Shown here piece after piece: positions 36,419 to 48,093 of a stretch of 64,000 nt of DNA. Under the pieces are notes generated by a model that searched no databases, was not told the DNA's origin, and saw only the letters and a program-made list of their open reading frames with translations. Position numbers and translations under genes: made by a program. How positions within the stretch are numbered: position 1 is the stretch's first letter; each line of letters begins with the position of its first letter. The stretch spans positions 124,001-188,000 of the forward strand of contig NZ_JARVCO010000010.1 of NCBI RefSeq assembly GCF_034531395.1, in the 5' to 3' direction. The DNA comes from Pontiella agarivorans (GTDB lineage Bacteria > Verrucomicrobiota > Kiritimatiellia > Kiritimatiellales > Pontiellaceae).

Positions 36419-39400
36419 ATGAGATCATGTAAAAAGAGCATTCTGGTCATCGGTACTGTGCTGGCTGTTTTTTCAACAGGATATCTGTTCCGGTTACGCG
36501 AGCCGGAGGCGCCGCCGCGGAATGCTCTGCCGCGTTCCGCTGCGGTTTCCCTGAAAGCCCCCGGTTTATGGATCGAACAGGTTTCGGCAGCAGAGCCGGC
36601 CGAAGCGGTGGAGCTTGCTAAATTACGCGGACGGCACATGAAGGAACTGATTCGGAGTGATCCGGAAAAAGCTCTGTTGCTGGCTTTGTCGTGGGCTGAA
36701 TGGAAGGCCCTTGCTCCTGAACTCCAGGCCCATGTGGAGCAGCCTTTCAGTGCGCAGGCGAATGTCGAGGTGCTGGTGGCCTGCGGTGAACGGAGCCGTA
36801 CGTTCATCGAAACGGATCTTCCAGGTCTTGGAAAGATGGAGACGTATGTGTATGGCCGTCGCAGTGAAGTGAATACCAAGAACGGCCTTCCGGTTCAGGG
36901 GATTCGAGTGGGGATGGTGGGTGTATTGGAGGAAACGGTTTTCCAGCTTTTGGAACGCGACGATGAGGTTGCGGTGCTCGATCTGTTTCCGGTGGTTGTG
37001 CCCAAGCAGACGTCCGATGCTGTCGCGGCTCTGGCCGGCGGCCATATTTTCTATTTCGAAAACCGTTCCGCACTGGAAGCGGCCAACCGGAAACTGGCCG
37101 AGCTGGAAGCGCTTCCCGGTCCGGATGCCGGTTCGCAACAGTTGTTTGATACGCTGGAGGCTTATCTGCTTGAAGCGGGTGGAATTGATTTCCAGGCATT
37201 GGAAACCGCTGTGCGTTCCGCTTCGGCCGAATGGACCGGAACACCGCGCGAGGTTTATGTGATTATGGCCGATTTTCCTGATATTTCCGGTCCGCCGGTG
37301 GATCCGGTTGAATTTTCGAACCGGCTGAATACTGCAGTGTCGGAACAGATTCAGGAAATGTCCTTTGGAAAAACGCATATTGTTGCCGAAGTGAATCCCG
37401 GGACCTACCGCCTTTCGCAAACGAGTGCCAATTACACCAATAACACGAGCGCTCTGCATGCTGAAGCGGAAGCACTTGCTGAAGCCGAAGTGGGTTCTCT
37501 GGACAGCTATGACACCATCTGCGTCGTATTTCCCTACGTTTCAGATATGGGATTTGCCGGGCTCGCCAGCGTCGGCGGACAGAATCTGTGGATGAACGGA
37601 ACCATGGATAACGATGTGATGATTCATGAACTGGGGCACAACTACGGTTCGCGCCATGCTTCATTCTGGCAGGTGACCGGCAGCGACCCCGTCGATCCGA
37701 GCGGCGAAAAAATAGAGTACGGCGATTTTATGGATATTATGGGCGGAGGCGATTCGCCCGCCGGTCATTTCAATCCCTGGCACAAAAAACATATCGGCTG
37801 GCTTGAAAGCACCAACTGGACGGCGGCAACGACCTCCGGAACGTATCGTATTCATCGTTTTGATCATCCGGATACCGCCGCTGCCATCCGGGGACTTCAA
37901 ATCTCAAAAACCGGAAATGATGATTACTGGCTCGGTCTGCGGCAGGAATATACGGCATACGATTCCTTCGGTCGCGGGGCATATCTGCTTTGGAAAAAAT
38001 CGGGCGATAACCGGTCCTATCTGGTCGACACCACGCCGGACTCCGCCGATGGAAAATATGATGGGGGGCTTGCGCTGGGCCGGACCTATTCCGATGCGGG
38101 CGCCGGTGTGCACATTACGCCGGTTGCGCGCGGCGGACCGTCGCCGGAGGAATGGATGGATATTCAGGTGAACTTCGGTGGTTTCCCCGGAAATTCCGCA
38201 CCGACGGCATCGATCAGCGGACCGACCGCCGGTTCCGTTCAGGAGAGTATGATTTTCAGTGTTTCCGCTTCCGATTCGGACGGTGATGAGTTGGCCTATT
38301 ATTGGAACACGGGCGATGGTCTGGTGAAACCGAACAGCCCGACAATTGCCACTGCCTGGCTTTCCGGCAGTACCGTGACTGTCAGTTGCGTGGTCTCGGA
38401 CATGAAGGGCGGTACTGTTGAAGTTTCTCAGGAGATCGTTCTCTCCAGCCCGCTGGATAACTGGACGCAGCGGACGTCGGGGACTGCCAAAAACCTGAAT
38501 GATATTGCCGTGGGGGCGGGGCGACTCGTAGCGGTTGGGGGAAACAATGGAACTACTGCATATTCAGATGATGGTACAAACTGGACCGTCCATACCAGCG
38601 GCAGTCATTGGTTGGGAAATGTGTATTTATTCGGAGTGATATATGACGGATCTCAGTTTGTTGCGGTCGGTATGGATCATGACGGAAGTGGATGGGAGCA
38701 GGTGGTCTACACTTCTGCTGATGGTACGTATTGGACAAAAAGGTACGAATCAAATTCTGCTAGCGTAGACAACATTCGGTTGCATGATGTTGCCTATGAA
38801 AATGGAATTTATGTAGCGGCAGGTGATAACGGCATCATTGTGCGGTCAACGGATGGTTATAGCTGGAGTCCTGTTGTCTCGGGCACAACGACCTCTCTGG
38901 CCGGGATCAGCTATGGAGACGGTGTGTTTGTTGCTGTTGGTCCAAAATATTCCGGTGCTTCAGCCATTGCTTTGACTTCTTCGGATGGACTTTCATGGAC
39001 GAATAATTCAGCCGGAATAGACCTTGATAGCTGGAAGCTTCTGAGTGATATAGAATATTTTAACGGACAGTTTGTGGCCGGAGGTTTTTTCTCTCGGATT
39101 CTTAACTCTATGGATCAGGGGCAGACATTTACTACAACGATGGCGGATGATCGCTATACCATTTATGGTTTGGCCTATGGTGGAGACATCTTTTTTGCCA
39201 CCGGTATCAATGAAGATGCTGGAGGTGTCGATATCAACCTGATTTCGGCGGATGGAATAAACTGGTCTGAGCTTTCCACGGCTCAGAAGGATAATCAGAA
39301 TGCGGCTGTTTATTTCAACGGAACGTTTATCACGGTTGGTGATAACGGATCGGTCTGGCAGTCTGACCCCGTAGGCGGTTCTGCAAAGGGATATGCGGGC

Positions 39401-39766
39401 TGGCAGCTGGAAAACGGGGAGGGCCTCGGTTTTAACCGCGATCCGATGGATGATGCGGATTTCGATGGGGAGCTGAATCTGGTGGAATATGCGCTGGGAT
39501 CGGCGCCGGGCGATGCGGAGTCCCGGCCGTCGGTCCGTTCCGACGTAAATACCGGATATTTTCAGGTAAACTATCTGCGGACCGGTAAACGGGATGATAT
39601 TGCGTACACGGTCGAGCATGCTTCCAATCTGATTTCCAATGATTGGAACGCGGCGGCGACTGTGGTGCTGGAGGATTCGGAGACCAATCTGACTGCGCGG
39701 TCTGTTTATGCGGTCAGTGCACAAACGAATGAATATCTGCGTCTGAAGGTGGAGCTGTCCGATTAA
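36419..39766 (+). CDS. Secreted metzincin-type metalloprotease with PKD-like and beta-propeller regions
   Basis: An 1115-residue exported protein. The N-terminal helix (about 7-24) is a signal or anchor. Residues 275-570 are the catalytic domain: HELGHNYGSRH at 403-413 is the HExxHxxGxxH zinc motif, and DIMG (439-442) the Met-turn; the arrangement is like peptidase M11/gametolysin. A PKD-like beta domain follows (about 590-680), then roughly 300 residues of repeats such as YSDDGTNWTVHTSG and RSTDGYSWSPVVSG, resembling BNR/propeller blades. The last 120 residues (DDADFDGELNLVEYALG...YTVEHASNL) look like the C-terminal module of many Verrucomicrobia secreted proteins. AAAAGGAG precedes the start. 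Three palindromes lie in the 5' part; the propeller part is visibly more AT-rich. Confidence 0.85.
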   Translation: MRSCKKSILVIGTVLAVFSTGYLFRLREPEAPPRNALPRSAAVSLKAPGLWIEQVSAAEPAEAVELAKLRGRHMKELIRSDPEKALLLALSWAEWKALAPELQAHVEQPFSAQANVEVLVACGERSRTFIETDLPGLGKMETYVYGRRSEVNTKNGLPVQGIRVGMVGVLEETVFQLLERDDEVAVLDLFPVVVPKQTSDAVAALAGGHIFYFENRSALEAANRKLAELEALPGPDAGSQQLFDTLEAYLLEAGGIDFQALETAVRSASAEWTGTPREVYVIMADFPDISGPPVDPVEFSNRLNTAVSEQIQEMSFGKTHIVAEVNPGTYRLSQTSANYTNNTSALHAEAEALAEAEVGSLDSYDTICVVFPYVSDMGFAGLASVGGQNLWMNGTMDNDVMIHELGHNYGSRHASFWQVTGSDPVDPSGEKIEYGDFMDIMGGGDSPAGHFNPWHKKHIGWLESTNWTAATTSGTYRIHRFDHPDTAAAIRGLQISKTGNDDYWLGLRQEYTAYDSFGRGAYLLWKKSGDNRSYLVDTTPDSADGKYDGGLALGRTYSDAGAGVHITPVARGGPSPEEWMDIQVNFGGFPGNSAPTASISGPTAGSVQESMIFSVSASDSDGDELAYYWNTGDGLVKPNSPTIATAWLSGSTVTVSCVVSDMKGGTVEVSQEIVLSSPLDNWTQRTSGTAKNLNDIAVGAGRLVAVGGNNGTTAYSDDGTNWTVHTSGSHWLGNVYLFGVIYDGSQFVAVGMDHDGSGWEQVVYTSADGTYWTKRYESNSASVDNIRLHDVAYENGIYVAAGDNGIIVRSTDGYSWSPVVSGTTTSLAGISYGDGVFVAVGPKYSGASAIALTSSDGLSWTNNSAGIDLDSWKLLSDIEYFNGQFVAGGFFSRILNSMDQGQTFTTTMADDRYTIYGLAYGGDIFFATGINEDAGGVDINLISADGINWSELSTAQKDNQNAAVYFNGTFITVGDNGSVWQSDPVGGSAKGYAGWQLENGEGLGFNRDPMDDADFDGELNLVEYALGSAPGDAESRPSVRSDVNTGYFQVNYLRTGKRDDIAYTVEHASNLISNDWNAAATVVLEDSETNLTARSVYAVSAQTNEYLRLKVELSD

Positions 39767-40078
39767 GCATAAAAAATGAGCAACGTATGGAAAGAGGGAG
39801 GAGAACCATACGCTGCTCAAATGAAACCCAAACCAAGGCTTCAATACTCATTAAATGCTTTTGGCCGGGGTTTGTGTATAAAAATTTATAAAATAAGCGC
39901 TCAGTTTATTATTTTGTTAAACCGCCTGAAATAAACATGTTGTGTAAATTATTAAAATAAACCCATGTAAATATACACGGGAATTCAATCGGAAGTGATA
40001 AGAGGGGCCTGGATGTGCTTCAATGGACTTTCTGAAAACAGACTGTAGAAGAGGTCGGGTTCGGGGTAATCTGGAGCG
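39767..40078. other. 312-bp intergenic region with a long hairpin
   Basis: A 12-bp stem with one mismatch (39778-39790 with 39806-39818) encloses a purine loop containing GGGAGGAG. No T run follows. A 37-codon basic frame begins at 39821 just after the stem and ends at 39934. The remainder is AT-rich to about 40000 and then GC-normal, and must hold the promoter of the next gene. Confidence 0.6.
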
Positions 40079-40459
40079 ATGAAAAAAAGTGTCGGAAATC
40101 TTTCGGTGGTGGTGCTGGGTGCAAGTCCGAAACCGGAGCGGTATGCAAACCGTGCAGTTCATCTTCTGCTGGAAAAAGGATATTCGGTGCTGCCGGTGCA
40201 TCCGTCGGCGGAGCATATTGCAGGGCTGAGTGTTTACGCAAAACTTCCAGACATTGGAACGGCTGTTCATACCGTCACGGTCTATCTTTCCGCGGCACGT
40301 TCATCGGCGTTGGCGGATGATTTGATGGCACTGGGTCCCCGCCGGGTGATCTTTAATCCGGGGGCGGAAAATCCGAAACTGCAGTTGGCACTGCTGGCGA
40401 ACGGGATTGATGTGCTGGAGGCCTGTACGCTGGTATTGCTGAATACGGGGCAGTTTTAA
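40079..40459 (+). CDS. CoA-binding domain protein
   Basis: A 126-residue Rossmann-like protein of the YccU/CoA_binding family: NLSVVVLGASPKPERYANRAVHLLLEKGY, VLPVHP, TVTVYLSA, and RRVIFNPGAENPKLQ. The segment GASPKPERYANRA matches the nucleotide-binding loop. The function is not established; such proteins are free-standing relatives of succinyl-CoA synthetase alpha domains. The stop overlaps the next start (TAATG), so it is co-translated with the DUF985 gene. A palindrome copy (40245-40259) is read as Pro-Asp-Ile-Gly. Confidence 0.88.
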   Translation: MKKSVGNLSVVVLGASPKPERYANRAVHLLLEKGYSVLPVHPSAEHIAGLSVYAKLPDIGTAVHTVTVYLSAARSSALADDLMALGPRRVIFNPGAENPKLQLALLANGIDVLEACTLVLLNTGQF

Positions 40460-40908
40460 TGAAGGATTCCAGTCATTGGAAAAAAGAGCTCGGCCTGGAA
40501 CCTCATCCGGAAGGAGGATGGTATCGGCGCGTTTTTGAATCGGACATCCGGCTGGAAAACGGCCGACCGGCGATGACTTCGATCTATTATCTGCTGGAGG
40601 CTCCGGATTTTTCCGCGCTGCATCGCCTGAAATCGGATGAGCAGTGGCATTTTTATTACGGGCGGCCGATTACTCTTCATGAGCTGGATGCCGGCGGTAT
40701 TGTGGAGACGACGCTGGGCGCGGGATCTTTTCAGCATACGGTGAAGGCTGGAACGCTTTTCGGAGCAACGGTTGAACGCGATTATGCACTGGTGGGATGC
40801 ACAGTGACGCCGGGCTTTGAATTTTCAGAATTCGAAATGCCTGTACGCGATGAACTTCTGAAAAAGTTTCCAAATCAATATGAATTTATCGTACGCCTAT
40901 CTCGTTGA
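40459..40908 (+). CDS. Cupin, DUF985 family
   Basis: A 149-residue beta-barrel protein. DUF985 landmarks are LEPHPEGGWYRRVFES, TSIYYLLEAPDFSALHRLKSDEQWHFYYG, and TLFGATVERDYALVGCTVTPGFEFSEFEMP. His residues in the LHRLKSDEQWHFY piece could hold a metal. Some relatives act as epimerases or sugar-binding proteins; no activity is assigned. It overlaps the CoA-binding gene by one base. A palindrome copy (40467-40481) lies at codons 3-7, read Ser-Ser-His-Trp-Lys. Confidence 0.9.
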   Translation: MKDSSHWKKELGLEPHPEGGWYRRVFESDIRLENGRPAMTSIYYLLEAPDFSALHRLKSDEQWHFYYGRPITLHELDAGGIVETTLGAGSFQHTVKAGTLFGATVERDYALVGCTVTPGFEFSEFEMPVRDELLKKFPNQYEFIVRLSR

Positions 40909-40985
40909 TCATTAATGGCTTGTTTAAAAATTGACATTGGCTGTTATGGGCATAAAATTCTTTTCAACAGCGAAAGGAGCATTGC

Positions 40986-41471
40986 ATGCCATTCAATCAG
41001 ACTAAAGACGTATTCGAGCAGGCACGAAAATTCCATCATAAGCTGAGTGAGTTTTATGAAAACCTCAAAGATTCAGCTGAGCGGGAGCGAACCCGTGCGC
41101 TGCTGGATTATTTGAGCAGACACGAGCAGTATCTGGAAAGCTGTCTTGAAGAGTTCATGCAGGATGTTTCCAGAAATGTTGCAGACTCTTTTCTGCAATA
41201 TGGACCCGATGCTTCGACGCTTAAGGCGATCAGCAGTTTTCAGATCAAATCCTCCATGGAGGTGGAGGATGTGGTGGCTGCCGCTATGCATTTCGATGCA
41301 TGTCTGATCAAGTTTTACCGCGAAATGGCGGAAAAAACGCAGAACAGTAAAGTGCGGGAGGTTTTTGAGAATCTCCTGATTATGGAAGAGCACGAGCAGA
41401 TGGAACTCAGCAAAACCACGATGGAGCTTGGTCTGCTGGATGAAAAACTGGTGCTTGAAGAGACGATATGA
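40986..41471 (+). CDS. Ferritin-like/rubrerythrin-like helical protein
   Basis: A 161-residue all-helical soluble protein. Two similar halves each place Glu/His pairs in a helix (LLDYLSRHEQYLESCLEEF and LLIMEEHEQMELSKTTMEL), the pattern of di-iron ferritin-like four-helix bundles. Identity of the metal site is unclear because the full ExxH pairs are not conserved in both halves. GAAAGGAGC precedes the ATG. It lies 77 bp after the cupin gene. Confidence 0.7.
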   Translation: MPFNQTKDVFEQARKFHHKLSEFYENLKDSAERERTRALLDYLSRHEQYLESCLEEFMQDVSRNVADSFLQYGPDASTLKAISSFQIKSSMEVEDVVAAAMHFDACLIKFYREMAEKTQNSKVREVFENLLIMEEHEQMELSKTTMELGLLDEKLVLEETI

Positions 41472-41507
41472 TTTCCAGAAACCCGAATGTTCAGTATCTT
41501 TCCGGGC

Positions 41508-42029
41508 ATGATCTATCAGTTTAAAGAGATAAAGCCGTCCCTTCCGGATGAATATTATATTGCGGAAAACGCCACGGTAATTGGCGATGTGGTGCTGAAA
41601 AACCAGTCAAGCGTGTGGTTTGGTGCGGTGCTTCGGGGGGATATTGAACCGATCATTCTCGGTGAGCGTTCCAATATTCAGGATAATTCGGTGGCTCACA
41701 CCGGAAAAGGGGCCCCGACCATTATCGGCGACGATGTAACGGTTGGGCATGCGGTGACGCTCCATGGCTGCACCGTGGGCGATAACTGTTTGATCGGTAT
41801 GGGCTCCATTCTGCTTGATCGATGTGAAATCGGTGATAACTGCATCATTGGCGCGGGATCGATTATTGCACAGGGTAAAACAATTCCGTCCGGCTCATTG
41901 GCGGTTGGTTCGCCGGCGCGGGTGATTCGGAAACTGACGGAGGACGATTTCATCAATATCCGGAGTTATGCCGAGCGGTATGTTGAAAACATGCGGCGCT
42001 ACCGAGGCGGGATTATTAAACCCTGCTGA
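41508..42029 (+). CDS. Gamma-class carbonic anhydrase-like protein
   Basis: About 173 residues of left-handed parallel beta-helix: repeats such as ENATVIGDVVLKNQSSVWFGAVLRGD, RSNIQDNSVAHT, DDVTVGHAVTLHGCTVGDNCLIGMGSILLD and NCIIGAGSIIAQG. Zinc-binding His are in VAHT and VGHAVTLHG. The family includes gamma-carbonic anhydrases and related transferase-like proteins without proven activity. The frame allows an earlier ATG at 41487; MIYQFKEIKPSLP at 41508 matches the usual family start. No clear ribosome-binding site. Confidence 0.9.
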   Translation: MIYQFKEIKPSLPDEYYIAENATVIGDVVLKNQSSVWFGAVLRGDIEPIILGERSNIQDNSVAHTGKGAPTIIGDDVTVGHAVTLHGCTVGDNCLIGMGSILLDRCEIGDNCIIGAGSIIAQGKTIPSGSLAVGSPARVIRKLTEDDFINIRSYAERYVENMRRYRGGIIKPC

Positions 42030-42069
42030 ATCCGGCGGATGTGCAGGGCTATGCTCAGCGAGAAAGCGG

Positions 42070-45000
42070 TCAGGAAGATTGCAGTGTGTTCCGAAGGGCC
42101 TGGCTCAATGTCGGAGAGAAATAGGGTTTGTGCAGGAGGTCGCAGCGGCCGGTAGCGAGCAAGGGTTCAAGATCGGATTCCACAGAAAACCCGGTGGCCA
42201 TTAGGATGGGCAGTTGCGGATTGATTGCGCGGAGCTTTCGAAAGCAGTCCGGACCGTTCATGACGGGCATCATCATATCGAGAATCACCAGGCTGATTTC
42301 GTGTTGCCGGAGTTTAAATTGTTCCAGTGCAGTTTCACCGTTTTCGGCGCAAAGGACCTTATAGCCGAGTTTGCTGAGAAGTTTACGGGTGGTTTTCAGC
42401 ACATGGACGTCGTCGTCCACCAGCAGGATCGTTTCATGACCGCGGAATACAGTGGACGAGGCGGCCTGTTCTTTTTCGCCGTCCGAACGAATCGGAAGAT
42501 AGAGGTGAAAGCAGGTTCCTGCATTTTCCGCGCTGCGGAAATCAATTGCACCGTGGTGCTGCTGAATGGTGCCCAAAACGCTTGCGAGCCCCAGCCCGGT
42601 GCCTTTACCCACATCTTTGGTTGTGAAAAAAGGTTCAAAAATCCGGCTTTGTAAATCATCGGACATGCCGCAGCCGGTATCGGAAATGGAGATTTTCAGA
42701 AATGTTCCCGGCGTGATGTCGAAGGTGCCACAGGGGAAAACGGCTTCCTCGAGCTGGACCAGTTCGGTTTTAATATCGATGATTCCGCCGTCCGGCATGG
42801 CGTGGTCGCAGTTGATGCCGATATTGAGCAGGGTATTCTGCAGCTGGGAGGCATCGCCGCAGACATTGCTCTGTTCGGCGTTGAGGTGGAGTTCAACGCG
42901 GCTTCGTTTATCGATAGAACTGCGCAGCAGGATAACGGCATCGCGGATCAGTGAATGAAGGTTGATGATCTGCGAACTGAGTTGCTGCTTTCTGGAAAAG
43001 GAGAGCAGGTTCTGGGTCAGCTTTGCGGCCCGCCGGGTGGTTTTGAGCACAATGGCGTGATATTCGAGGGCTTCGGGATCATCTTTGAGGCGCATGCCCA
43101 GCAGTTCGGTTGCACCGGAAATTCCGCCGAGCATGTTGTTGAAATCATGCGCCACACCGCCGGCCAGCTGGCCGATAGCTTTCATTTTTTCGGATTGATG
43201 CAGCGATTCCTCGAGTTGTATGCGCTGGGTAATGTCCTGCAAAATTCCCACCCGATGAGCCGGCTGTTTGCCGGAGAAGTGAATGTGCCGGCATTGCAGG
43301 TGCACATGGCGGATGGATTCGTCGGGCCGAACAATGCGGAAATCGCCGGAAACCAGGTCCTTTTTGTCGCGAGCTTTTTCAAATAGAAGTTTAACGCGCT
43401 GAGTGTCATCCGGATGAGCGAGGGTTTCAAACAGCCGGCTATCGGCCGTGGTTCGTGCCGGGTCCAGATCGAGAATGCGGTAGATTTCGTCGGAAAATGT
43501 GGTGATACCGGTTTTTAAATCGATTTGCCAGTGTCCGAGCAAGGCGATTGCTTCGGCTTCCTTGAGCAGCAGTTGCTCGGCTTCCAGCGAAAAAGTGCGG
43601 CGTTTCACTTCGCGCTTGAGCAGGATATTCCAGGCAATCACCCCTAACATCAGCAGGGCACCGGGAAGCGATACCTTCCAGAGGATGGAATAGTTGAAAG
43701 GGGCGGGGTTTCGTGGCACCCAGCGGGCATAGATCTGCTCTTTCTGGTGGGGGTGGATAAGGCCGAGCGCTTTGGTAATGATAGAGGACAGCACCGGCCA
43801 GTCTTCGCGTGAGGCCATCGAAAGCGAGGAAATATAGGGGGTAACTCCGCCGATTTTTATGGAGTGCAGATTGAGTTCGCTGATCTGCTGCCCGACCTGC
43901 AGTGCATCCCCGGCCAGCGCATCTATACGCCCGGCATCAAGCGCCATAACTGCTTCGGCGGGAGTTTTAAATTCGGTCAGCTTCAGCTGCGGAAATTCGC
44001 GCCGGATTTCTTCAATGTAATGCGGACTGTTGAGCAATCCTACCGTTTTTCCGTTCAGATCGGATAAGCTGCGGATATAGACGTCGCCTTCGCGAATGTA
44101 GATTTTAATATCCTGCGAAAAGTAGGGCGGGGTCAGGTTGAAGGGGGTTGTTTTTTCCGGATCAAAACAAATGCCGGGAATCAGGTCGACCTTGCGCTTC
44201 CGCAACAGTTCAAGGCTTTCATCGGGACCGGATGAAGCGATAAATTCAAGATTCATGCCGAGATTTTTCTCAAGCAGACGGAGGTAGTCGATGTTCAAAC
44301 CGCTTCGTCCGCCTTCGGCATTTTTCCAGGAAAATGGCTTGTGGTTCGTTTCCACGGCAACACGGAGCGAAAGATGTTCTGCCAACCAGCTGCGCTCTCC
44401 CGGAGTCAGTTCCATAGCGAGCAGTTTATAGTGGGGATCACCGGGAGAAATATTCCATTTTTTAAGCAGCCCGGCCCGTTCTTCCGGGGTGAATGTGCGC
44501 AGTACTTTGTTGAGCAGGTCGTGAAACGGCTGATAATCGTTCCGGGTGAGTACGGTAATCGGCATGCCGTATGGCGATACCCGAATCAGCCGCATGTCAT
44601 TTAACTGGTGATTGAGGATAACAAAAGAATGCAGGGCCGCGACTTCGAAGACGGCATCGGCCCGTCCGTCCATCACCATCCGGGCGCAATCCAGATCCGT
44701 TTCGCCGTAAATCAGTTCGCATTTCCCCAAAGCAAGCAGTGCGGGGTGGCCGGGGTCCCATCCTTCAACGACCGCCACGTTTTTTCCGGCGATGTTCCGT
44801 GGGGAAAATTCATCCGGATTGCGATGGCTCAGGGCAAAAAGTGCAAAAGGCAGAAAGGTGATGTCGTCGGATTTAAGATAGGCATTGGTATAGGCGGGAT
44901 AGTCCGGCGGGTCAAATCCGGTGATAACCGGGCGGTCAGCCTTTTCTATGTGGGTAACAATATCGTCGTAAATGGCCGCTTCATAAACAATTGCTGATCC

Positions 45001-45267
45001 GGTCAATGCTGTGAATCGATTCAGCACGTCGCATAGGAGACCGGCAAATTCACCGCGATCATTTCTGTGGGAATAAGGCACGCCGTCCGGGTCGGCTATA
45101 ACGGGAATTTCCGGATGATTTTGCAACCAGGCCTGTTCCGCGGCACTCAGGTGCAATTGCGGAGGTTCGGATGCGGCAGCCCGGTTGGCGGGGAGCAGAG
45201 AAAATACGCACAGAAATAAGCTCAGAGTCAGTTTGATGAGGGGGATACCCAGGGTGCGGTTGTTCAT
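42070..45267 (-). CDS. Hybrid sensor histidine kinase with tandem solute-binding domains
   Basis: A 1065-residue membrane sensor. Signal peptide about 1-32; two SBP_bac_3-type periplasmic domains (about 38-275 and 290-520), a membrane helix (about 526-550), a PAS domain (about 575-685), a HisKA dimerisation helix with His707 in GGVAHDFNNMLGG, an HATPase domain (SDTGCGMSDD, GKGTGLGLA), and a C-terminal receiver (about 945-1060) with the phospho-acceptor Asp in LVILDMMMP. This layout is that of BvgS/EvgS-like venus-flytrap kinases, but without an Hpt domain. The ligand is probably an amino acid or small organic acid. No cognate response regulator is nearby; it is divergent from gyrB. Confidence 0.92.
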   Translation of the reverse strand: MNNRTLGIPLIKLTLSLFLCVFSLLPANRAAASEPPQLHLSAAEQAWLQNHPEIPVIADPDGVPYSHRNDRGEFAGLLCDVLNRFTALTGSAIVYEAAIYDDIVTHIEKADRPVITGFDPPDYPAYTNAYLKSDDITFLPFALFALSHRNPDEFSPRNIAGKNVAVVEGWDPGHPALLALGKCELIYGETDLDCARMVMDGRADAVFEVAALHSFVILNHQLNDMRLIRVSPYGMPITVLTRNDYQPFHDLLNKVLRTFTPEERAGLLKKWNISPGDPHYKLLAMELTPGERSWLAEHLSLRVAVETNHKPFSWKNAEGGRSGLNIDYLRLLEKNLGMNLEFIASSGPDESLELLRKRKVDLIPGICFDPEKTTPFNLTPPYFSQDIKIYIREGDVYIRSLSDLNGKTVGLLNSPHYIEEIRREFPQLKLTEFKTPAEAVMALDAGRIDALAGDALQVGQQISELNLHSIKIGGVTPYISSLSMASREDWPVLSSIITKALGLIHPHQKEQIYARWVPRNPAPFNYSILWKVSLPGALLMLGVIAWNILLKREVKRRTFSLEAEQLLLKEAEAIALLGHWQIDLKTGITTFSDEIYRILDLDPARTTADSRLFETLAHPDDTQRVKLLFEKARDKKDLVSGDFRIVRPDESIRHVHLQCRHIHFSGKQPAHRVGILQDITQRIQLEESLHQSEKMKAIGQLAGGVAHDFNNMLGGISGATELLGMRLKDDPEALEYHAIVLKTTRRAAKLTQNLLSFSRKQQLSSQIINLHSLIRDAVILLRSSIDKRSRVELHLNAEQSNVCGDASQLQNTLLNIGINCDHAMPDGGIIDIKTELVQLEEAVFPCGTFDITPGTFLKISISDTGCGMSDDLQSRIFEPFFTTKDVGKGTGLGLASVLGTIQQHHGAIDFRSAENAGTCFHLYLPIRSDGEKEQAASSTVFRGHETILLVDDDVHVLKTTRKLLSKLGYKVLCAENGETALEQFKLRQHEISLVILDMMMPVMNGPDCFRKLRAINPQLPILMATGFSVESDLEPLLATGRCDLLHKPYFSPTLSQALRNTLQSS

Positions 45268-48081
<2,814 letters not shown>

Positions 48082-48093
48082 CGAAAGCGCATT

